Of a stretch of DNA of 64,000 nucleotides, positions 1-7,792 are shown piece after piece. Every line of letters begins with the position of its first letter. Position 1 is the first letter of the stretch. The stretch is from contig JAXMOA010000007.1 of assembly GCA_034670145.1 (NCBI GenBank), positions 1 to 64,000 on the forward strand. The letters run 5' to 3'. The DNA comes from HXMU1420-2 sp034670145. Its GTDB lineage: Bacteria; Pseudomonadota; Alphaproteobacteria; Rhodobacterales; Rhodobacteraceae. The notes under the pieces were generated by a model, which did no database searches, was not told where the DNA came from, and was given only the letters and a program-made list of their open reading frames with translations. The translations under genes and the position numbers were made by a program.

Positions 1-227
1 ACACACCGTTCTTTGGCAACTATCGCCCTCAGTTCTACTTCCGCACCACCGACGTCACCGGGACAGTTTCGCTGCCCGAGGGCACAGAAATGGTGATGCC
101 AGGTGACAACCTGAAGTTCAACGTAGAACTGATCGCCCCAATCGCGATGGAAAACGGCCTGCGTTTCGCCATCCGCGAAGGTGGCCGCACAGTTGGCGCG
201 GGCGTTGTGTCCAAAATCATCGCCTGA
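1..227 (+). CDS. tuf: Elongation factor Tu, C-terminal 75 codons (partial)
   Basis: This is the 3' end of an EF-Tu gene cut by the window edge. The readable frame starts at base 3 and ends with TGA at 225-227. It encodes the domain III beta-barrel, with the recognisable stretches TPFFGNYRPQFYFRTTDVTG, MVMPGDNL and the C-terminal REGGRTVGAGVV. EF-Tu carries aminoacyl-tRNA to the ribosome as a GTP complex. A strong intrinsic terminator follows about 90 bases downstream. In Rhodobacterales a tuf copy commonly precedes tRNA-Trp and secE-nusG; here tRNA-Trp is present but secE has been separated from it. Identity is certain; which tuf copy this is cannot be told. Confidence 0.97.
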   Translation, partial: TPFFGNYRPQFYFRTTDVTGTVSLPEGTEMVMPGDNLKFNVELIAPIAMENGLRFAIREGGRTVGAGVVSKIIA

Positions 228-317
228 TTTTGACGCTGCCCAACCGGGACCAAAGGAGCGATCATCACCCGTTTGATCCTCCGCCCGCCCCGGCAGGCCA
301 GGCTGAACAGATCTGAA

Positions 318-345
318 CCCCGCCTCACCCGGCGGGGTTTTTCTT
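318..345 (+). terminator. Intrinsic terminator of tuf
   Basis: A 7-bp GC stem (CCCCGCC / GGCGGGG) with a 6-base loop is followed directly by a T-rich run. It lies about 90 bases after the tuf stop, so it should end the tuf transcript before the GSCFA gene. Confidence 0.85.
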
Positions 346-442
346 TGCCCGGACACCGGCCGGGCCATCCGCACCACTCGGTCATTGTGTGGCTCAACCG
401 GCTTTGCTACGCTCAGGCAAAAGCGCAAGGCGAGCAGTCCAA

Positions 443-1501
443 ATGCCTCATCCTTACAATGACCTCCCGTCCTCGGGCTATTGGCGCACGGGCGTGGCCG
501 ACGTCGGACCACACCAATTGTCAGAGCTCTGGACCCCGAAATTCGCCATCCGCCCCAAGGACGTTGTCGTCACCGCCGGATCCTGTTTCGCCCAGCACAT
601 CGGCAAGGCCCTCAGCGACGAAGGCTACGCCTGGACCGATTTCGAACCGGCCCCGCCCTTCCTCTCGGACCAGGACGCCCGCGACCACGGCTATGGCGTG
701 TTCAGCTTCCGCACCGGCAACATCTATACCGTGTCCATGCTGCTGCAATGGCTCCGCCTGGCCTTTGACCAGATGGACCCGCCCGAAGAGGTCTGGGTCA
801 AGGATGGCCGCTATTATGACCCCATGCGCCCCGCGATCGAGCCCAACGGCTTTGCCGACCCGGGCGAACTCCAGGCCGCCCGTGACGCCACCTGCCAGTC
901 CCTGCGCCGCGCCATCCGAAACGCCGATGTGTTCATCTTCACCCTCGGCCTGACCGAACATTGGACAAACAGCCAAAGCGGCCTGGAGTACGCCCTGTGC
1001 CCGGGCACCCTGGCCGGAACCTTCGACGCAGAGCAGCACCAGTTCGTCAACGCCAACGCCGGCACCGTCACCCGCGACCTGACACGCCTGATCCGCTTCC
1101 TGCGCACCGAGAACCGCAACCTGCGCCTCCTGCTCACCGTCTCTCCGGTGCCACTCACGGCCACCGCCTCCGGCCAACACGTGCTTACGGCCACCAGCTA
1201 CTCCAAATCCGTCCTGCGTGCCGCCGCCGGCATGGCCGCGCAGGATTTCAAACGCGTCGACTATTTCCCCTCATACGAGATCATCACCCACCCGATCTTC
1301 CGCGGCATGTTCTACGCCCCCAACATGCGCAGCGTAGACCCCGCCGGCGTGCGCACCGTGATGCACCATTTCTTCAGCGATCAGCACCGCGTCTTTGGCC
1401 CGGTCTCGCGCCCGGCACCGCGCAATGCGGCCCTGCCCTCCGACCGAAAAGCCGCAGACATCCGATGCGAAGAGGTGATGCTCGATGCCTTCGCCCGCTG
1501 A
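443..1501 (+). CDS. GSCFA-domain protein
   Basis: The product has 352 residues and carries the family-defining Gly-Ser-Cys-Phe-Ala motif at residues 46-50, followed by Gln and His. A second conserved block, FTLGLTEHW, lies near residue 170. GSCFA proteins belong to the SGNH/GDSL hydrolase-like superfamily, and their substrate is not known. I chose the ATG at 443 because AAGGCGAG lies 8 bases upstream; an in-frame upstream codon at 389 has no ribosome site. The downstream SGNH-like gene overlaps it by 17 bases, so the two are probably translated together, perhaps acting on a cell-surface polysaccharide. No signal peptide is seen. The family call is secure; the function is unknown. Confidence 0.85.
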   Translation: MPHPYNDLPSSGYWRTGVADVGPHQLSELWTPKFAIRPKDVVVTAGSCFAQHIGKALSDEGYAWTDFEPAPPFLSDQDARDHGYGVFSFRTGNIYTVSMLLQWLRLAFDQMDPPEEVWVKDGRYYDPMRPAIEPNGFADPGELQAARDATCQSLRRAIRNADVFIFTLGLTEHWTNSQSGLEYALCPGTLAGTFDAEQHQFVNANAGTVTRDLTRLIRFLRTENRNLRLLLTVSPVPLTATASGQHVLTATSYSKSVLRAAAGMAAQDFKRVDYFPSYEIITHPIFRGMFYAPNMRSVDPAGVRTVMHHFFSDQHRVFGPVSRPAPRNAALPSDRKAADIRCEEVMLDAFAR

Positions 1502-2360
1502 CCCCGCGCACCGCCTGTGCATCATCGGCGACAGCCACCTGGGCAGCCTGCGCCTCGCCATCGACGAAGGCCGCGTAGACCTGTCGGCCTACGACTATGA
1601 ATACTGGGGCGCCACGGGGGCGGACTTCCGCGCCATGTGGCTCAAGAACGGCAAGATCATCGTCCGCAAACCCGAATCACGCGAAAAATTTGCCGCGATC
1701 AACGGCAATGGACGCACTGAAATCGACCCGGGCGAATTCCAGAACTACCTGTTCTGCGGATGCCGCGTCGACACGTCCGAGTTTTTCGGCCAGCACCTGC
1801 AACGCCAATTCGCAGACAAAGCCTGGTACAGCACCGCAACGCTGGACCTGTCGGCCCGCGCTTTCCTGGCCCATTCCCGCGCCTACCGAATCGCCGCTTA
1901 CCTCGCGCGTGAACATGGCGCAAATGTCACCTTCATCCCCACCCCGCTGACCACAGCCGATATCGTGGATCAGACCCAACCGGGCTGGTTCCTAGACCTC
2001 TACCCAGCCGCGGTACAGGCCCAGGCCGCAGACCGCGCCGCGCTCTGGCGCCTTCTGGTCCGCGCTGCCGCCTTTGACGGCATCCGGCTGCTCAACCAAC
2101 CAGAGTCCACCGTCACCCAGGGCGTGTTCACAGAGTCCGCCTACGCCCGCGCCGGATCGCATGAAACCGGCGACTCAGATCATAAATCTCCGGCCTTCGT
2201 GGCCATGACCCTCAACCAGACCCCGACCGGCGCCACCCCACAAACCGGGACAAACCCCGCCGCACCGCCACCGATCACCATCGGCTTTCAGACAGGTGCA
2301 GAAAACCCCTTGCTACCCGGCCCGGACTCGCCTATTTCATCGGCCACTTCAGGGGTATAG
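1485..2360 (+). CDS. SGNH-like protein paired with the GSCFA gene
   Basis: The 291-residue product has LCIIGDSHLGSLR near the N-terminus, where GDSH resembles the catalytic block I of SGNH/GDSL hydrolases. It starts inside the last codons of the GSCFA gene (17-base overlap), a sign of translational coupling. The last 50 or so residues are a low-complexity tail rich in Pro, Thr, Gly and Asn, so the folded part ends near residue 240. The stop codon TAG (2358-2360) lies inside the tRNA-Trp gene, so coding and tRNA sequence overlap by 10 bases. This overlap suggests the natural end of the gene may have been extended. I know of no named function. Confidence 0.7.
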   Translation: MPSPADPAHRLCIIGDSHLGSLRLAIDEGRVDLSAYDYEYWGATGADFRAMWLKNGKIIVRKPESREKFAAINGNGRTEIDPGEFQNYLFCGCRVDTSEFFGQHLQRQFADKAWYSTATLDLSARAFLAHSRAYRIAAYLAREHGANVTFIPTPLTTADIVDQTQPGWFLDLYPAAVQAQAADRAALWRLLVRAAAFDGIRLLNQPESTVTQGVFTESAYARAGSHETGDSDHKSPAFVAMTLNQTPTGATPQTGTNPAAPPPITIGFQTGAENPLLPGPDSPISSATSGV

Positions 2361-2426
2361 CTCAGTTGGTAGAGCGACGGTCTCCAAAACCGTAGGTCGC
2401 GGGTTCGAACCCTGCTGCCCCTGCCA
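2351..2426 (+). tRNA. tRNA-Trp (anticodon CCA)
   Basis: The gene has a full cloverleaf. The acceptor strand AGGGGTA pairs with TGCCCCT, the D-arm contains AGCTCAGTTGGTAGAGC, the anticodon loop is CTCCAAA with CCA, and the T-arm contains GGGTTCGAACCC. The CCA tail is encoded (2424-2426). This tRNA normally sits just before secE in Rhodobacterales. Here the sequence after it is a catabolic block, so the tRNA 3' end is a candidate edge of inserted or rearranged DNA. No second copy of its 3' end was seen in the window. Confidence 0.97.
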
Positions 2427-2566
2427 AAATCCAACAAAATCAGTAGATTGTCCGCAATGTCATGGCCCGGCCTCTGGCCATCGCCCTGGCCGCTATCGCG
2501 CGTCGCACTGGGGCCAGTGACCCGGCCCACCGCCCGCAGGGAATCATACCGCTCCCCCGGCCGACA

Positions 2567-2591
2567 AACGGGGCGAATAATTCGCCCCGTT
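2567..2591. terminator. Perfect inverted repeat, probable terminator of the FAH/gentisate operon
   Basis: The 12-base arms AACGGGGCGAAT / ATTCGCCCCGTT are perfectly complementary around one central base. The hairpin lies 36 bases past the stop of the minus-strand FAH gene. Read on the minus strand it is followed by TTTGT, so it most likely ends that operon. It also blocks read-through from tRNA-Trp on the + strand. Confidence 0.7.
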
Positions 2592-2626
2592 CACATGGTC
2601 TATGACCTCAGATTGTCCAACAGGCT

Positions 2627-3547
2627 TCAGGCCGGCGTCGCATCCACGATAGGATGGCGCAACATGCCAATCCCCTCGACACAGGCCACAATCGTGTCGC
2701 CAGGCCACATCCACTCCTGCGGATCCAGCCCCGCGCCAACCCCGGCGGGTGTCCCCGTGGCAATCACATCCCCCGGCTCCACCGTCATCCCGGTCGAGAT
2801 ATCGGCAATCAGCGACGGAATATCGAACAACATGAACTTGGTGTTCGACCGCTGCTTCTCTTCGCCATTCTTGGTCAGCCACAGCTCCAGGTTATGCGGA
2901 TCCGCAATCTCGTCAGCCGTCACGATACAGGGGCCAAACGGGCCAAAACTGTCCTGCCCCTTGGAAAAGATCCACTGCCCCGCCCGCCGGTTGTCCCGCG
3001 CCGAAACGTCAATCATCACCGAATAGCCAAACACATGCGACATCGCATCATCCTTGGCGATGTTCTTGCCTCCGGACAACATGATCACCGCCAGCTCCAC
3101 TTCCCAATCCAGCTGCTGGGTCATGGCCGAATTATGCAGAATCGGCTCTCCATCCGCGATCACACAGGTCGGCGGCTTGGTGAACAGCACAGGCTTTTGC
3201 GGCAACTCGGCCGAAGTATCCAACGCCCGCGCGCTCTCTGCCACATGCTCGGTATAGTTCAGACCAACGCCCCAGATGTTCTTGCGAGGGCGCGGGATCG
3301 GCGCGCAGATCCTGGCATTCGCCATCGGAACCGAGGTGTTCAGCGGCGGCATATCCCCCATCGCGTCAATCAGCATCTTCAACGCGGCAACCCCGGGGCG
3401 GCCCGCATCAATCAAACCCAACATCGTGTCAGGCATCTCCAGACCGCTCTCTGCGCCCAGGGCTTCGGCATCCACAATCAGATCGCCAACAACCACACCC
3501 AAACGGGCCTCGTCCTCGACGGTAGAGCGATAAGTGACAAGCTTCAT
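2627..3547 (-). CDS. Fumarylacetoacetate hydrolase family protein (probable fumarylpyruvate/maleylpyruvate hydrolase)
   Basis: The 306-residue protein matches the FAH superfamily. An N-terminal domain is followed by IWGVGLNYTEH, the metal-binding segment LDWEVELAVI, GYSVMIDVSARDNR, the FGPFGPCIVT loop, and MTVEPGDVIATGTPAGVG near the end. These enzymes use Mg2+ or Mn2+ to cleave C-C bonds in acylpyruvates. It lies 10 bases after gentisate 1,2-dioxygenase, and its ribosome site (GAGGAAT) overlaps the end of that gene. It is therefore likely to release pyruvate plus fumarate or maleate from the ring-cleavage product. No maleylpyruvate isomerase is in the window, so direct hydrolysis of maleylpyruvate or an isomerase elsewhere must be assumed. 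Confidence 0.85.
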   Translation of the reverse strand: MKLVTYRSTVEDEARLGVVVGDLIVDAEALGAESGLEMPDTMLGLIDAGRPGVAALKMLIDAMGDMPPLNTSVPMANARICAPIPRPRKNIWGVGLNYTEHVAESARALDTSAELPQKPVLFTKPPTCVIADGEPILHNSAMTQQLDWEVELAVIMLSGGKNIAKDDAMSHVFGYSVMIDVSARDNRRAGQWIFSKGQDSFGPFGPCIVTADEIADPHNLELWLTKNGEEKQRSNTKFMLFDIPSLIADISTGMTVEPGDVIATGTPAGVGAGLDPQEWMWPGDTIVACVEGIGMLRHPIVDATPA

Positions 3548-3557
3548 TTTCTATTCC

Positions 3558-4679
3558 TCAAACCAGCGGCTGATTGCCGTCGTTCTCTCCAAAAGCCTCT
3601 TCGCGATACAGGCCCAACGCCCGCATCACCGGCAAATCATTCAGGCAGAACAGACAGGCATCCTCGGACGCAGAGCCGTTCACATGCTCATGCCAGGCCC
3701 AGGACGGCACACAGAAAATATCCCGCTCGCTCCAGTCATAGCGCTTGCCATTGATCACCGAATGCCCGGACCCTTTGGCCACGTGATACAAATAGCTGCC
3801 GGTGTGACGATGCGCCTTGGTATGCTCGCCCGGGCGCAGCATCTGCATCGAGGCCCCCATGGTGCGCATCACCGGGCCGTTGTTGGCCGGGTTCACATAT
3901 TCCATCATGATGCCGTCAAACGGTGACCCGTCGCTGGCCGTGGCATATTTGCTCAACGCGTCATAGGTCGGGTTCCACTCATATTTGAACAACGGCGAAT
4001 AGCCCTTGCTCCAGTCCCCGCCGCTGGGCGTCAAACCCGGATTGCCCCAGGTCTTGGTCATATCATCCACCGGAAAGGCCACCGGCTCGCTCAGATCCGG
4101 ATGCACCTCATAGAAATTCGCCTCCAGCGCATTGACCAGAGGGATGTCCAACCCATCCTGCCAGATACAGGGCGTGCCGGTCGCCTCGACCGCATGTTCA
4201 TGCCAGGTGCCATTCGGCGTCAGCACAAAATCATTATGGCCCAGCGTCATCTTGTGCCCGTCTACCACCGTATAGGCGCCTTCGCCCTCCATGATGAACC
4301 GAATGGCCGAGGCCGAATGCCGATGCGCCGTCGCCGTCTCGCCCGGGTTCATCACCTGCAACCCGGCATACAGCCAGCCCACCGCCGCATGCACATCCTG
4401 CCGCCCGGGATTGTTCAGATAGATCACCCGCCGCCCCGCCTTCTCCGGCGTCACCAGCTCGACCGAGCGCAGGACCTTCTCGCGCAATTCATTGAACCGC
4501 CACACCACCGGCACGCTTTGCGACTGCGGCTCCCAGGGCTCAATCTTGTTGGCAACCGTCCACAACGCCCCGGCTTCATTCGCCTTCAGCTCATCGTAAT
4601 ACGCCAACAGTTCGGGGGTATCCTCCACGTTGGCCCGCCCAATGACGTCCTCGCGGTGATTCTCATGAGTTCGCGACAT
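3558..4679 (-). CDS. Gentisate 1,2-dioxygenase
   Basis: The 373-residue bicupin protein opens the gentisate (2,5-dihydroxybenzoate) ring to maleylpyruvate with Fe(II) and O2. The first cupin has ETATAHRHSASAIRFIMEGE and the second GEHTKAHRHTGSYLYHV, each supplying the His-x-His metal site. VLTPNGTWHEH and CVPSWAWHEH are the matching later His motifs. I chose the ATG at 4679 because AGGAGCG lies just upstream; an upstream in-frame codon lacks a site. The gene is divergent from a GntR regulator and is followed by an FAH hydrolase. 1-Hydroxy-2-naphthoate dioxygenase is a close relative and cannot be excluded from sequence alone. Confidence 0.85.
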   Translation of the reverse strand: MSRTHENHREDVIGRANVEDTPELLAYYDELKANEAGALWTVANKIEPWEPQSQSVPVVWRFNELREKVLRSVELVTPEKAGRRVIYLNNPGRQDVHAAVGWLYAGLQVMNPGETATAHRHSASAIRFIMEGEGAYTVVDGHKMTLGHNDFVLTPNGTWHEHAVEATGTPCIWQDGLDIPLVNALEANFYEVHPDLSEPVAFPVDDMTKTWGNPGLTPSGGDWSKGYSPLFKYEWNPTYDALSKYATASDGSPFDGIMMEYVNPANNGPVMRTMGASMQMLRPGEHTKAHRHTGSYLYHVAKGSGHSVINGKRYDWSERDIFCVPSWAWHEHVNGSASEDACLFCLNDLPVMRALGLYREEAFGENDGNQPLV

Positions 4680-4738
4680 GCAAAACGCTCCTGATCTATG
4701 TCCGCGAACCCTCTCATGATTTTGCGACATAGTCCAAT

Positions 4739-4750
4739 ATTTTCGAAAAT
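4739..4750. promoter_or_regulatory. 12-bp palindrome in the gentisate/GntR divergent promoter
   Basis: ATTTTCGAAAAT is a perfect palindrome in the AT-rich gap between the divergent gentisate dioxygenase and GntR genes. Its location makes it a candidate GntR operator. Identity as an operator is inferred from position and symmetry only. Confidence 0.4.
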
Positions 4751-4806
4751 TTCACAAACCTGCGAATTTCCCTACTCCCGCCGGCCCAAACGTGCAAAAT
4801 AGCCCC

Positions 4807-5469
4807 ATGACACTCGCGAACAAAGCTTACGACGCCATCCGCATGGACATCATCCGCGGCGACCTCGCCGCCGAAACCCCCCTGCGCCTGGCCGAGCTCA
4901 AGACGAAATACGGCATGGGCTTCTCACCCCTGCGCGAGGCCCTGAACCGCCTGCAATCGGAACATTTTGTCCAAAGCGTCGACCTCAAGGGCTTCCGCGT
5001 CGCGCCCAGTTCAATCGAACAGATGCAGGACGCAATGGAGACCCGCCGCGAGATTGAAACCCTCGCCCTCGCCGCAGCCATCAAACACGGTGATGACCTG
5101 TGGGAGGGCGCCATCGTCGCCGCTCTGCACGGGCTCAACCTCCAGGCCGCCCGCCCCGCACAAGGAGAAGACCTGTGGGAGCTTGAAAGACGCCATTTCC
5201 AATTCCACCGCGCCCTGATCTCCGCCTGCCAATCGCCCTGGAAACTCCGCGTCTTCGAACAACTCTACGGCGCGACCGAGCGGTACCGCATCCCGGCCCT
5301 GCTCAACCGCACCCAGGGCCCGGAACGCGACATCAGCACCGAACACGGCGCCCTGGCCGAGGCCGCCCTGGCCCGCGACACCCAACTGGCCTGCGACAGG
5401 CTTTCGACCCATTACCAGACAACGGCCCATTGGATCGCGGTCCAGATGCGCAACGCCGCCGCCGCATAG
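4807..5469 (+). CDS. GntR-family transcriptional regulator (FadR-like)
   Basis: The 220-residue protein has an N-terminal winged helix-turn-helix (LANKAYDAIRMDIIRGDL, then FSPLREALNRLQSE). A helical FCD-type effector domain follows, with METRREIETLALAAAIKHG and LERRHFQFHRALISACQS, whose His and Asp/Glu residues usually bind metal or a small acid. It is transcribed away from gentisate dioxygenase and is the obvious local regulator, probably sensing gentisate or a related acid. I chose ATG 4807; a GTG at 4792 is in frame but neither start has a clear ribosome site. The family call is firm; the effector is inferred. Confidence 0.85.
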   Translation: MTLANKAYDAIRMDIIRGDLAAETPLRLAELKTKYGMGFSPLREALNRLQSEHFVQSVDLKGFRVAPSSIEQMQDAMETRREIETLALAAAIKHGDDLWEGAIVAALHGLNLQAARPAQGEDLWELERRHFQFHRALISACQSPWKLRVFEQLYGATERYRIPALLNRTQGPERDISTEHGALAEAALARDTQLACDRLSTHYQTTAHWIAVQMRNAAAA

Positions 5470-5514
5470 CGCGCGGGGCAGGGCAACGATAGAGCAGGGG
5501 GCAGGGGTAGGGCC

Positions 5515-5973
5515 TCAGATCCCCAAATGCAGCTTTGGTTTCCAAAACGGGCGGAACAGCTCGATCTTGGGGCAGCGGTCCATCACCACCTGCATCCCGG
5601 CATCCTCTGCAATCCGCGCGGCCTCGTCGCTGTAAACCCCGATCTGACCCCATAAAACCTTGGCCCCAATCGCAACCGCCTGGCGGGCGATATCCGGCAA
5701 CTCTTCGGGGCGGCGAAACACCTCGACCATATCCACCGGCCGATCAATCTCTTCCAGCGCGTTATAGACCTTGATGCCGCGAATTTCGGTCACATCGGGG
5801 CGCGGATTCACCGGGATCATCTCGTACCCTGTCTCGTGTAAAACCCGCAGCACCCCATAGCTGAACTTGGTCTTATCCGCGCTCGCCCCGACCATCGCAA
5901 TGGTTTTGACCGAACTCAGAATGTCCTGCAAATAACTGTCCGTATAGGGCTGCGTATGATCCATATAGGCCAT
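5515..5973 (-). CDS. CoA-binding domain protein (YccU-like)
   Basis: The 152-residue protein has one Rossmann-type CoA-binding domain. It shows KTIAMVGASADKTKFSYGV near residues 22-40 and YEMIPVNPR afterwards, as in the YccU/CoA_binding_2 family. Proteins of this size lack the ligase domains of succinyl-CoA synthetase, and their role is not established. I chose ATG 5973 because AAGGAAG lies 8 bases upstream. The ferredoxin gene stops one base before this start, so this gene is the last of a three-gene unit with the methanethiol-oxidase-like gene. The link to thiol or CoA chemistry is inferred from that context. Confidence 0.8.
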   Translation of the reverse strand: MAYMDHTQPYTDSYLQDILSSVKTIAMVGASADKTKFSYGVLRVLHETGYEMIPVNPRPDVTEIRGIKVYNALEEIDRPVDMVEVFRRPEELPDIARQAVAIGAKVLWGQIGVYSDEAARIAEDAGMQVVMDRCPKIELFRPFWKPKLHLGI

Positions 5974-5974
5974 C

Positions 5975-6370
5975 TCAAGCTTCCTTAGATGAGGCATTAT
6001 CAGGGGCGACATCGCCGGTGACGGCAATGTCAGCTTTCAACTCATGCGGTGCCAGCGGGTCCAGAAACGGGTTGCGATACAGCACATCATGGCTGTCCAC
6101 CCCCACATCCAGCGTGCAATCCCCCACTGGCCGCGCGACACATAAAATCACATAGCCCTGCGCGATCTGGCGGTTGTTCAGGGCCACCTGACGCCGCTGA
6201 TCCACCTCGCCCGCCCGCAACCGGGCGGCACAGGTGATGCAGCCGCCGTATTTGCAGCCATAAGGCAGATCCACACCCTGTTCGCGCAGCGTGTCCAGCA
6301 GAGGCCGGCGCGAATCCACCTCATAGGTCGCCCCGCCGCGATTGGCCAATGTGATCCTGCTCAAACCCAT
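5975..6370 (-). CDS. 2Fe-2S ferredoxin (plant type)
   Basis: The 131-residue protein carries a plant-type 2Fe-2S cluster motif. The cysteines are at about residues 39, 44, 47 and 77 (CKYGGCITC, then VILCVA). It is longer than a typical ferredoxin because of a C-terminal tail of about 50 residues. I chose ATG 6370, which overlaps the last 10 bases of the upstream selenium-binding-protein gene. An alternative start lies 5 codons earlier. It is the middle gene of a three-gene unit and could carry electrons for, or from, methanethiol oxidation. That partnership is inferred from gene order. Confidence 0.85.
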   Translation of the reverse strand: MGLSRITLANRGGATYEVDSRRPLLDTLREQGVDLPYGCKYGGCITCAARLRAGEVDQRRQVALNNRQIAQGYVILCVARPVGDCTLDVGVDSHDVLYRNPFLDPLAPHELKADIAVTGDVAPDNASSKEA

Positions 6371-7710
6371 ATGTCGCTCGTGCAATCGCCACCGGGATAG
6401 CGCGTCTCATGGCACCGGCTCGGCCCGTTCGGCTCGGCTCCGAAATCCACCACAAACTCCGGATCAATCTCCATGCCACCGTTCTCTGTGTCGCAATTCA
6501 CCATCAACATGCAGCCGCCATTGGTGCGGATCTCGGGGTAGAACTGATTGTCCCAGGTCGAAAACAGGCTCGTCGTCACATACAGCCGCGACCCATCCAG
6601 GCTCAGCTGAATCATCTGCGGCCCACCGGTGACCCGCACGCCATTCACCTCTGGCGCCCGTCCCAGCAAACCGCCCATCCAGACCTGACCGGTCAAAACC
6701 GGGTTGTGCGGATCTTCGATATTGTATTGACGAATGTCCCCATGCAGCCAGTTGCACAGATACAAAAACCGGTCATCCATACTCAGCAGAATGACCGAAA
6801 TGACCCCCGGCACCGGAATAGGCCACTCGGGATGCGGCTCATTTTCCACATCCACGATCTTCTCCCATTGCCAGGCCCCGTCCGCATCCTTCCACCAATG
6901 AATGATGTTCGCACTCAGCGCCGCACCGCAAAACCCATGCGTGCTGTCCGGATCATGATGAAACCTCACCTCCAGCGGGATCAAACCATCCTCGCCCAGA
7001 TACATGGTCTGCATCGGTTCCTTCTTTTCAAAGTCCCACAGATGCAGCCGCCGCCCGTATTTCAGATGCCCGACCTCCTCCAGGTCAAACCCGGGCATGA
7101 ACGTATTGGGCGCAGCCCACTCGCTCGAGACCATCACATTGTGGCGCGGCTGATACCAGAAATCATACCCGAACGGGATATCTCCCATCGAGTTCTCCCA
7201 CCGCCCGACAATCTCGAAATCCTTGTTCAGATGCAGATACCCACCCGGCGCCTCTCCCTTGGCGTCGCCCAGCATCGAAATGATAATCTCCGACCCCAGA
7301 CAATGCACCGTATGCGGCGCGCTCAGATCCGTCCTGGCCTTGATCTCGGTCCCCTCGATCACCTTGTGCAGCCGGGGCGCGCGCGGGTCGGTGGCGGTAT
7401 CCACAATATGAATGTTCGAACTGCGCACGCCGGGCACCAGCAGGTATTTGCGCGCCATCGAACTGTCATCATGGCAGGACGAACAGGCGTTCCACCCCAT
7501 ATGATGCAGCTCGTCACCAATGCCGGGCATTTCCAGCCGATGGATCACCTGCGAATAGGTCTCGCTCTCCGGGTCCGCATCAATGGTGCACAGATAGTCA
7601 GGCTTCTGAATGCCGGTGCCGGTGTAAATCGCAATTGTGTACAGCAACAATTCGCGCGGCGCCTGCATCGCCTCCGCTGGGCTGGCATATCCCGGTCCGC
7701 AACACTCCAT
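6361..7710 (-). CDS. mtoX: Selenium-binding protein 56 family / methanethiol oxidase
   Basis: The 449-residue protein is full length for the SBP56 family. It begins with the conserved MECCGPGYASP and carries GWNACSSCHDD, APHTVHCLG and RFHHDPDSTHGF, which hold the Cys and His residues associated with metal binding. Family members in bacteria (MtoX) and humans (SELENBP1) oxidise methanethiol to formaldehyde, H2S and H2O2. I chose ATG 7710, just after a GGGGAGGA site; an upstream start adds 11 residues without support. No signal peptide is seen, whereas the Hyphomicrobium enzyme has been reported as periplasmic. It leads a unit with ferredoxin and a CoA-binding protein and is divergent from an IclR regulator. 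Confidence 0.85.
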   Translation of the reverse strand: MECCGPGYASPAEAMQAPRELLLYTIAIYTGTGIQKPDYLCTIDADPESETYSQVIHRLEMPGIGDELHHMGWNACSSCHDDSSMARKYLLVPGVRSSNIHIVDTATDPRAPRLHKVIEGTEIKARTDLSAPHTVHCLGSEIIISMLGDAKGEAPGGYLHLNKDFEIVGRWENSMGDIPFGYDFWYQPRHNVMVSSEWAAPNTFMPGFDLEEVGHLKYGRRLHLWDFEKKEPMQTMYLGEDGLIPLEVRFHHDPDSTHGFCGAALSANIIHWWKDADGAWQWEKIVDVENEPHPEWPIPVPGVISVILLSMDDRFLYLCNWLHGDIRQYNIEDPHNPVLTGQVWMGGLLGRAPEVNGVRVTGGPQMIQLSLDGSRLYVTTSLFSTWDNQFYPEIRTNGGCMLMVNCDTENGGMEIDPEFVVDFGAEPNGPSRCHETRYPGGDCTSDIWV

Positions 7711-7752
7711 GCTTGTCCTCCCCGACTCACTGCATGTTGACACTCTTGGGCA

Positions 7753-7771
7753 TATCTTATTTTATGAGATA
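7753..7771. promoter_or_regulatory. Imperfect palindrome in the mtoX/IclR divergent promoter
   Basis: TATCT-N9-AGATA forms an imperfect 19-base palindrome in the 82-base gap between the divergent mtoX and IclR starts. It ends about 20 bases before the IclR ATG. This fits an operator that lets IclR control both directions. The assignment rests on position and symmetry. Confidence 0.5.
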
Positions 7772-7792
7772 AATGTCTGTAAAGTGAGAAAG

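Noticed and set aside
2351..2626. Integrative element inserted at tRNA-Trp
   Set aside because: No integrase, excisionase or second tRNA 3' end repeat is seen anywhere in the window, so I report only the unusual gene order.
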